Shown piece by piece: positions 43,721 to 49,061 of a DNA stretch of 49,061 nucleotides (positions are counted from its first letter, which is position 1; each line of letters starts with the position of its first letter). The stretch spans positions 1-49,061 of the forward strand of contig NZ_JABSOD010000008.1 in NCBI RefSeq assembly GCF_013283795.1, written 5' to 3'. Source of the DNA: Rheinheimera lutimaris. GTDB taxonomy: Bacteria > Pseudomonadota > Gammaproteobacteria > Enterobacterales > Alteromonadaceae. Position numbers and translations under genes: made by a program. The notes beneath the pieces are model-generated. The model was not told the DNA's origin. It saw only the letters and a program-made list of their open reading frames with translations, and did no database searches.

Positions 43721-44140
43721 CTACTGCGGCGGGGCAAAGGCAGCAAACATCTCTTCGCAGGTCATATTATGGGTGTATTCGGCAAAGCTGTAGTATGCCG
43801 GCTTACTGTCAATACACACCTGATGATCGAACACCACATCGTCAGCGTTATCGAACAAGCCAACCGGGATAATATACTGGCCGTTCTGGCTTAAACGATA
43901 AAACAAATGCGTACCGCATTCAGCACAAAAGCCGCGCGAGGCCCAGTCGGACGAGCGAAAGGCGCGCACATGCTGCTCACCGCTAAACTTTACATCAGTG
44001 CCACAGTCGAGCGCCAACAGCGGGCCACCGCCCCAGCGCCGGCACATGTCACAGTGGCAGGCGCCGACCTTATCCGCAGATACTGCCACACTAATCCCCA
44101 CCTTGCCGCACAGACAACGGCCGTTACGTTGAACTGACAT
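43721..44140 (-). CDS. GFA (glutathione-dependent formaldehyde-activating-like) family protein
   Basis: 139-residue zinc-binding protein of the GFA/CENP-V family. Metal cysteines are Cys9 and Cys11 (CLCGK), Cys28, Cys30 and Cys33 (CHCDMC) and Cys72 and Cys75 (CAECGTH), all conserved. The founding member promotes formaldehyde-glutathione adduct formation, but most bacterial relatives have unknown substrates. Monocistronic, convergent with the LysR gene (20 bp between stops). Confidence 0.92.
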   Translation of the reverse strand: MSVQRNGRCLCGKVGISVAVSADKVGACHCDMCRRWGGGPLLALDCGTDVKFSGEQHVRAFRSSDWASRGFCAECGTHLFYRLSQNGQYIIPVGLFDNADDVVFDHQVCIDSKPAYYSFAEYTHNMTCEEMFAAFAPPQ

Positions 44141-44172
44141 GTTATTCTCCTGTTTAAGCTAATGCTATGTGG

Positions 44173-44190
44173 TTAACGTTATACCGTTAA
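44173..44190. promoter_or_regulatory. Dyad upstream of the GFA gene
   Basis: TTAACG (44173-44178) and CGTTAA (44185-44190) with a 6-bp spacer, between the divergent GFA and ZapE-like genes. An operator is possible, but no nearby regulator can be assigned. Confidence 0.25.
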
Positions 44191-44250
44191 TGTTAAAGAC
44201 TGTAGCACAGCACTTGTGTATTCGCCCCCGGCATACTTTAATGCGCCACA

Positions 44251-45402
44251 GTGCCGGACCTTACGGCAATAATTGCGCACCCTGTTGCGCCGGCTAACCG
44301 ACGAAGAGAGGCAGCTATTCTGCTTACACACTACCAACAACAGGTAGCTACTGCTGCACTAAGCTACGACGAAAACCAGTATCAGCTGCTGCAACGCCTG
44401 ACGCAGTTGGCACAGCAGTTAAGCGCCGGACAGCAGTCGCTGCGTGGCTTATATATTCAGGGCCCGGTGGGCCGTGGTAAAACCCTGCTGATGGATTTGT
44501 TTTACCAGCAACTGCAAACGCCGCAGAAAATCCGCCTGCATTTCCATCATTTTATGGCGCGTGTTCACCGCGAGTTGCATCAGCTAAGCGGGCAGAAAGA
44601 CCCGCTACAACTTATCGCCATGCAGTGGGCCGCCCGTTACCGGGTGCTGTGTTTCGATGAGTTTTTTGTCAACGATATCGGCGATGCCATGTTACTCGGT
44701 ACACTGTGGCGCTACCTGTTTAACGCCGGTGTGGTTTTGGTTACCACCTCGAATGCCTTGCCGGAGCAACTGTACGCCAACGGCTTGCAGCGCCAGCGCT
44801 TTTTGCCTGCTATCGACTTACTGCAACAGTACTGTGAGGTCATAACCCTGGACAGCGGCAAAGATTACCGTCTGTGCCAGCAGCAAAACTGGCCGTATTA
44901 TCTGCAAGGCGCAAGCGAAGCAGCCTTGCAGCAAAAGGCCGAACAGCTAAGCGGCCCTGTAGCAGCGCTGCCTAAGATAAGTATCCTGCAGCGTGATATA
45001 CCGGCGCTATGGCATAACCGGCTACTCATTGGTTTTAACTTTAACGCCCTGTGCGCCGGGCCGCGCAGCCAACTGGATTATATGGCACTGTGTGATCAAT
45101 ACGCCGCTATCGCCGTGCACGGCGTACCGCAATTCAGCTATCTCGCTGATAAACCAATAGTGCACGGCATTGAAGACAGCTACCAGCGTGAACACAAAGA
45201 ATACTACGTTAGCAAACTGGATAACGAGGCGCGGCGTTTTATCGCCCTGGTCGACGAATGCTACGACAGAGGCACCTTGTTACTGCTTAGCGCTGACGTA
45301 GCAGTGAACGAACTGTACCTGGCCAAACAACTGGCATTCGCTTTTGCCCGCTGCGGCTCGCGGCTGCATGAAATGCAACACCGGCTATTGGGCATTGGTT
45401 AG
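44251..45402 (+). CDS. zapE: ZapE/AFG1-like AAA+ ATPase
   Basis: 383 residues, a AFG1/ZapE-family P-loop ATPase. Walker A GPVGRGKT (71-78), Walker B CFDEF (134-138), sensor region TTSNALPEQLY and the C-terminal EARRFIALVDECYDR block are all typical. E. coli ZapE associates with the Z-ring and is important under anaerobic or high-temperature growth. This protein is shorter in its N-terminal part than E. coli ZapE and may be a second paralogue. It starts with GTG at 44251, and no better start is visible. Confidence 0.87.
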   Translation: MPDLTAIIAHPVAPANRRREAAILLTHYQQQVATAALSYDENQYQLLQRLTQLAQQLSAGQQSLRGLYIQGPVGRGKTLLMDLFYQQLQTPQKIRLHFHHFMARVHRELHQLSGQKDPLQLIAMQWAARYRVLCFDEFFVNDIGDAMLLGTLWRYLFNAGVVLVTTSNALPEQLYANGLQRQRFLPAIDLLQQYCEVITLDSGKDYRLCQQQNWPYYLQGASEAALQQKAEQLSGPVAALPKISILQRDIPALWHNRLLIGFNFNALCAGPRSQLDYMALCDQYAAIAVHGVPQFSYLADKPIVHGIEDSYQREHKEYYVSKLDNEARRFIALVDECYDRGTLLLLSADVAVNELYLAKQLAFAFARCGSRLHEMQHRLLGIG

Positions 45403-45434
45403 CCCGGACTTATGCCAGGGTACGCAGATTTAAC

Positions 45435-45463
45435 GCGACCAGTTTATAGCTGCGACTGGTCGC
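45435..45463. promoter_or_regulatory. Dyad upstream of the pxpABC operon
   Basis: Perfect 9-bp inverted repeat GCGACCAGT (45435-45443) and ACTGGTCGC (45455-45463) with an 11-bp spacer, 68-96 bp before the pxpA start. There is no T-run, so it is not a terminator for the ZapE-like gene. A regulator site is likely; the regulator is unknown. Confidence 0.45.
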
Positions 45464-45530
45464 ATCCGACTAGACTATTACTGAAAACCCACGCAGTATG
45501 AATAAATTATTTTTCCGGTATGGAGGAAAG

Positions 45531-46256
45531 ATGAAACTGAATTGCGACTTAGGTGAAAGCTTTGGCAGCTGGCAGATGGGGCTGGACACTAAAGTGATGC
45601 CGCATATTGATATGGCCAATATCGCCTGTGGTTTTCACGCCGGTGATGCCGATGTGATGGCGCGCACTTTAGCCCAGGCAAAACAACATGGTGTGGCCGT
45701 TGGTGCCCACCCGTCTTACCCCGACTTACAAGGCTTTGGCCGGCGCAGTATGGCGCTGTCGCACAGTGAAATTGTTAACTGTATGCGTTATCAAATCGCC
45801 GCGCTGGATGGCATGGCGCTAAGTGCCGGTGCACAGCTGAGCTATGTTAAACCGCATGGCGCCCTGTACAACGATATGATGGCCAAACCGGCGGTGTTTG
45901 CTGCCGTGCTTGAGGCCGTCGCCGGTTTTTACAAACCGCTACAGCTGATGATTTTAGCCACGGCACAGCAACAGACGTTTGCAGAGCAAGCCAAGGCACA
46001 GAGCGTAGCACTGTTGTTTGAAGCCTTTGCCGACAGGCGCTACACCGACGAAGGCACGCTTACGCCACGCAGCCAGGCCGGCGCTGTGTTACATGGCGAT
46101 GAGATGCTCTCTCAGGTCAGACAGTTGGTTAAGCACGGCAGTGTCACCACAGTATCCGGCAAACAGCTGGCACTTAACGCTGATACGCTGTGCGTGCATG
46201 GTGACAACCAGGCCGCTATTGCTCAGGTGCAACAAATCCGGGCGCTGTTGGCATGA
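45531..46256 (+). CDS. pxpA: 5-oxoprolinase subunit A (LamB/YcsF family)
   Basis: 241-residue subunit of the ATP-dependent enzyme that opens 5-oxo-L-proline to L-glutamate. Conserved family blocks: LNCDLGESFG at the start, ACGFHAGDADVM, GAHPSYPDLQGFGRR and KPHGALYN. The upstream ATG at 45498 is less likely because GGAGGAAAG directly precedes 45531. First gene of pxpABC, with pxpB overlapping its stop by 4 bp. Confidence 0.95.
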   Translation: MKLNCDLGESFGSWQMGLDTKVMPHIDMANIACGFHAGDADVMARTLAQAKQHGVAVGAHPSYPDLQGFGRRSMALSHSEIVNCMRYQIAALDGMALSAGAQLSYVKPHGALYNDMMAKPAVFAAVLEAVAGFYKPLQLMILATAQQQTFAEQAKAQSVALLFEAFADRRYTDEGTLTPRSQAGAVLHGDEMLSQVRQLVKHGSVTTVSGKQLALNADTLCVHGDNQAAIAQVQQIRALLA

Positions 46257-47020
46257 GCTCTGATGGCAACAGCTCTGTTAGCATAAGTAAGCCGCAATAT
46301 CATCTGACTGTTGCCGGTGAAAACGCGCTGATGCTGTATTTTGACCAGCGCATCGACCCGGCTATTTCTGCCTTAGTGCAACAAGCCTGTGTGCTTATCC
46401 GCGCTGAACTGGCCGATGATATTATCGACTTGTTACCCTCTTACGCTTCTGTATTGCTGCTGTTTAATCCGCTTCGCACCGATCTGTATCGTGTAAAGGC
46501 ACAATTGCAGCATTGTCTGGCGCAACTGCAAAGTGCCAATCAGCACAGCGGTAAGCTGGTTGAGCTGCCGGTGTATTACAGTGCAGAAAGCGGGCCTGAT
46601 CTGGCGCTTATTGCCCAAACAAAAAACATCAGCATCGATGAAGTGATAAAGCGGCATCAGGCTATCAGTTACCGCGTTTACGCCATTGGCTTTGCACCCG
46701 GTTTTGCCTATTTAGGCGAAGTTGACCCCGTGCTGCAAATGCCGCGTTTAGCCACACCACGCGCCAAAGTACCACGCGGCGCGGTGGCTATTGCCGATAG
46801 GCAAACCGCGGTGTATCCGGCGCCTTCTCCTGGTGGCTGGAATTTAATTGGCCTGTGTCCGACCAGAATGTTTAACCCCGCGGCAGAGCCGGCCATGCCG
46901 GTGGCGGTAGGTGATGAAGTACGCTTTGTCGCCATCGGTAAAGCCGAGTTTTTGCGTTTAGGCGGTGAGCTGCCGGAGCTTGGACTGCCAGATATTGAGC
47001 GTGCGGGGCATAAACCATGA
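46253..47020 (+). CDS. pxpB: 5-oxoprolinase subunit B (KipI-like)
   Basis: 255-residue KipI-like subunit. The family block YAIGFAPGFAYLG with the following LATPRAKVPRGAV is clear. With PxpC it activates 5-oxoproline by ATP-dependent phosphorylation. Translation is coupled to pxpA (ATGA overlap) and to pxpC, whose start overlaps by 4 bp. Confidence 0.94.
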   Translation: MSSDGNSSVSISKPQYHLTVAGENALMLYFDQRIDPAISALVQQACVLIRAELADDIIDLLPSYASVLLLFNPLRTDLYRVKAQLQHCLAQLQSANQHSGKLVELPVYYSAESGPDLALIAQTKNISIDEVIKRHQAISYRVYAIGFAPGFAYLGEVDPVLQMPRLATPRAKVPRGAVAIADRQTAVYPAPSPGGWNLIGLCPTRMFNPAAEPAMPVAVGDEVRFVAIGKAEFLRLGGELPELGLPDIERAGHKP

Positions 47021-47958
47021 GCGGTTTTACTGTAATAGCGCCCGGCGTACTGAGTTTACTGCAGGACAGCGGCCGCTTTGGTCAGGGCGCACTGGGTTTA
47101 ACCAACGGTGGGCCTATGGACGCCCCATCTGCAGCCTGGGCTAACCGCTTGCTGGGCAACCACAGCAATGCCACGTTAATAGAGTGCAGTGTTGGCGGCC
47201 TGCAACTGCGCGCTGATACCCACAGCTATCTCGCGGTAACCGGCGCGACGCTGCCGCTGACCATTAACGGCAAAGCAGCGGAGCAATGGACGGTACTTAA
47301 GGTGCAAGCCGGCGATCTGCTTGAGTTGGGTATGGTAACTGCGGGCCTGCGCGCCTATATCGCGGTGGCCGGCGGCTTTACTGTCACGCCGCAGTTTGGC
47401 AGCAGCTCTACCGTGCTACGCGAAGCTATTGGCGGCATAAACGGTAATAAACTGCAGACCAGCGACAACTTAGCCGCTGCGGTGGTAAACCAGCTGCCAA
47501 GGCTGCAATTACCGGCACGCTACCGGCCACAGTTTAATCGCGTGCTGACCCTGCGCCTGATAGAGGGGTATCAGGCGCAAAGTTTTACCGCTACCGAGCG
47601 CCAGCGCTTATACCTCAACAGCTATAAAGTGACGCCACAAGCCGATCGTATGGGTTATAAACTCAGCGGCAGCGCCATTAGCTGCCAGCAAACACAGCTG
47701 CTATCTGAAGGCATCTGCTATGGCGCGGTGCAAATTCCACCCGACGGCCAGCCGATAGTGCTGTTAAATGACCGGCAAACCTTAGGTGGCTACCCGAAAA
47801 TAGGCAGTGTATTGTCGCTCGACTGCGCCTTGCTGGCACAAGCCAGCGCGGGTACCGAGGTATATTTTACGCCCATCAGTCCCGAGCAGGCGCACAATGC
47901 GCTATGTTTGGCCAAAGTACGCACTGCTGCAATCAGCAGCCAACTGGTGAGCCTGTAA
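47017..47958 (+). CDS. pxpC: 5-oxoprolinase subunit C (KipA/biotin-dependent carboxylase-like)
   Basis: 313-residue KipA-like subunit. Matching segments are PGVLSLLQDSGRFGQG, NGGPMDAPSAAWANRLLGN, SEGICYGAVQIPPDGQPIVL and GGYPKIGSV. It partners with PxpB in the ATP-using half-reaction. The next gene (DUF4392) starts immediately after its stop codon. Confidence 0.95.
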   Translation: MSGFTVIAPGVLSLLQDSGRFGQGALGLTNGGPMDAPSAAWANRLLGNHSNATLIECSVGGLQLRADTHSYLAVTGATLPLTINGKAAEQWTVLKVQAGDLLELGMVTAGLRAYIAVAGGFTVTPQFGSSSTVLREAIGGINGNKLQTSDNLAAAVVNQLPRLQLPARYRPQFNRVLTLRLIEGYQAQSFTATERQRLYLNSYKVTPQADRMGYKLSGSAISCQQTQLLSEGICYGAVQIPPDGQPIVLLNDRQTLGGYPKIGSVLSLDCALLAQASAGTEVYFTPISPEQAHNALCLAKVRTAAISSQLVSL

Positions 47959-48813
47959 ATGAGCGCACAGCAACAAGATTATCTGGCACTAAGCCAGCAG
48001 ATAGAGCAGTTATTAGTGCGGCAAAACCTGCGCGGCATGGCAAGCCTTAAGCCGCATTTACGGCCGGGTTATATACTGCGCGCCGCCCGTGTTATTAATC
48101 AGTGCCGCGGTACGGTGTTAATCGGTACCGGCTTTCCGGTACTGAATACCTTTGAAACCGACGGCCCGGTTGGTGCCATTGGCTTGTATCAGTTACTTAA
48201 ATGCCTTGGCGCAGCGCCGGTTATTGTGTGTGGCGATCCGCTGTACAGCGCGTTAAAAGCCGATTATCAATGCTATCAAATCAGCGTAAACCAGTTTGAC
48301 GCCCTGCCGGCCATTGCCGAAGCGGCGCTGGCACAGCTTAAACCGCAATTGGTTATCTCAATTGAACGGCCTGGCTTTAATGCGCAGCAGCGTTACGCCA
48401 ATATGCGCGGCGAGGATATTTCTGCGCGCTGCGCCAGCTTTGACTACTTTTTAACGCAAGCCCCCTGCCCGACCATTGGCATTGGCGATGGCGGCAATGA
48501 AATTGGTATGGGAAATCTGTTGCAGGCGGTCAGTGCGCTGAATATTACGCCCTGCGTGACAGAGTGCGATGAGCTGATTGTCGCCGATGTTTCAAACTGG
48601 GCAGCCTGGGGTATAGCTGCCATGGTGTCGCTATTGCGCGGCGAAAACCTGCTGGCGGGGGCAGAACCGCTGACTATTTTGCAGTATTTATCGGCCAAAG
48701 GCAGTGTCGATGGCGTAACCCGGTTAAATACCTTAACCGAAGATGGCCTGGCGCATACTGAAGGCCAGCAACTTATTGATGATTTATCCACCTTAATACA
48801 GGGTGCAGACTAA
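47959..48813 (+). CDS. DUF4392 family protein, D-glutamate-cyclase-like
   Basis: 284-residue protein matching the C-terminal domain of mitochondrial DGLUCY (C14orf159), which converts D-glutamate to 5-oxo-D-proline. Landmarks: GTGFPVLNTFETDGPVGAIGL, near residues 53-73, FDYFLTQAPCPTIGIGDGGNEIGMG, near residues 158-182, and an N-terminal RGMASLKPHLRPGYILRAA segment. It starts at the base after the pxpC stop, so it belongs to the same operon. Position supports a role feeding 5-oxoproline to PxpABC. The bacterial enzyme's stereochemistry is not certain. Confidence 0.85.
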   Translation: MSAQQQDYLALSQQIEQLLVRQNLRGMASLKPHLRPGYILRAARVINQCRGTVLIGTGFPVLNTFETDGPVGAIGLYQLLKCLGAAPVIVCGDPLYSALKADYQCYQISVNQFDALPAIAEAALAQLKPQLVISIERPGFNAQQRYANMRGEDISARCASFDYFLTQAPCPTIGIGDGGNEIGMGNLLQAVSALNITPCVTECDELIVADVSNWAAWGIAAMVSLLRGENLLAGAEPLTILQYLSAKGSVDGVTRLNTLTEDGLAHTEGQQLIDDLSTLIQGAD

Positions 48814-48839
48814 TCGCAGAACCGGTATGCCCACACCAA

Positions 48840-48960
48840 CACGCCGTGAATACGTCCCTGTAGGCTCGGTTATGAACTTCATCCATGAAGTTCACCCTGG
48901 CGGGCCAGCGGAGCTGTTCAAATTCGTTCCTGACGAATTTGTCAGCATCCATGCCTTCAA
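48840..48960. repeat. Palindrome-rich intergenic repeat
   Basis: Contains two perfect hairpins: TGAACTTCAT (48873-48882) with ATGAAGTTCA (48885-48894), and AAATTCGT (48920-48927) with ACGAATTT (48933-48940). The opening GCCGTGAATACGTCCCTGTAGG looks like a dispersed repeat seen in Alteromonadales genomes. That is a recollection, and copy number cannot be checked here. The 66-codon frame through it is probably not a gene. Confidence 0.55.
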
Positions 48961-49026
48961 CGGTTGGTTTAGAGCATATCGATTCCGCTCAACATACATC
49001 TGAGTAGCTTTGATGAGAGAAGTGCT

Positions 49027-49061
49027 ATGACAACAGTATATTTAAACGGCGCCTTTGTACC
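49027..49061 (+). CDS. Class IV aminotransferase, start only (possible D-amino acid transaminase)
   Basis: Only 11 full codons are in the window, giving MTTVYLNGAFV, cut off by the window edge. The start resembles D-alanine/branched-chain transaminases of PLP fold type IV, which begin with a TVYLNGEF-like strand. A GAGAGAAG ribosome site precedes it. If correct, it would interconvert D-alanine and D-glutamate beside the D-glutamate cyclase-like gene. Confidence 0.45.
   Translation, partial: MTTVYLNGAFV

Noticed and set aside
48803..49003. A 66-codon open frame after the DUF4392 gene
   Set aside because: It overlaps the DUF4392 stop and runs through two perfect palindromes. The translation resembles the product of a repeat, not a protein family.

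Overview
The window looks like chromosomal DNA from a free-living gammaproteobacterium. The gmk-rpoZ-spoT-...-recG block, a CysPTWA-type sulfur importer, PepD and a ZapE-type ATPase all fit this. Gene style and moderate GC content suggest an Alteromonadales/Chromatiales relative such as Rheinheimera or Arsukibacterium, but that placement is inference. No rRNA, tRNA, CRISPR array, transposase or prophage block was seen.

Layout. 1-4.1 kb: a methyl-accepting chemotaxis protein, a thioredoxin-reductase-like flavoprotein divergent from an Rrf2 regulator, and an AraC regulator divergent from two exported alpha/beta hydrolases (4.3-6.1 kb). 6.2-8.8 kb: a marR-hlyD-DUF2955 efflux operon read leftward from a strong palindromic operator. 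9.0-11.8 kb: an M14-like peptidase, a structured inverted repeat pair, a yefM-yoeB toxin-antitoxin pair with TGTACA operator cores, and an AT-rich solitary RES-domain gene. 12-18.6 kb: pepD, a membrane protein of the so-called site-specific recombinase family, and a large propeller-GGDEF diguanylate cyclase. 18.8-25.9 kb: DUF4442, gmk, rpoZ, spoT, ridA, a periplasmic binding protein and recG. 25.9-30.9 kb, leftward: cysA-cysP-cysT-cysW and a transsulfuration-type PLP enzyme. 31.1-33.5 kb: a DUF1445 protein and a MORN-repeat lipoprotein. 33.6-38.4 kb: a leftward operon of three uncharacterised envelope proteins (lipoprotein, HEAT-repeat protein, metzincin-like lipoprotein). 38.6-42.7 kb: an HDOD protein and two tandem regulators that fuse an N-terminal winged helix/BTAD-like region to an alpha/beta hydrolase. 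42.8-45.4 kb: a LysR regulator, a GFA-family protein and a ZapE-like ATPase. 45.5-49.06 kb: pxpABC (5-oxoprolinase), a DUF4392 D-glutamate-cyclase-like gene, a palindromic repeat and the first codons of a probable class IV aminotransferase.

The best candidate for an undescribed system is 33.6-42.7 kb. A near-identical 41-bp element built from 12-bp GTGG-headed direct repeats lies about 50 bp upstream of both the three-gene envelope operon and the HDOD gene. The winged-helix/hydrolase regulators, whose class is known to bind short direct repeats, are next door. I propose a receptor-hydrolase-controlled regulon acting on the envelope; this is inference. Other points of note are a structured repeat pair with compensating stem changes at 9984-10242, and both halves of the animal D-glutamate cyclase (DUF1445 and DUF4392) present as separate genes, one of them beside 5-oxoprolinase.
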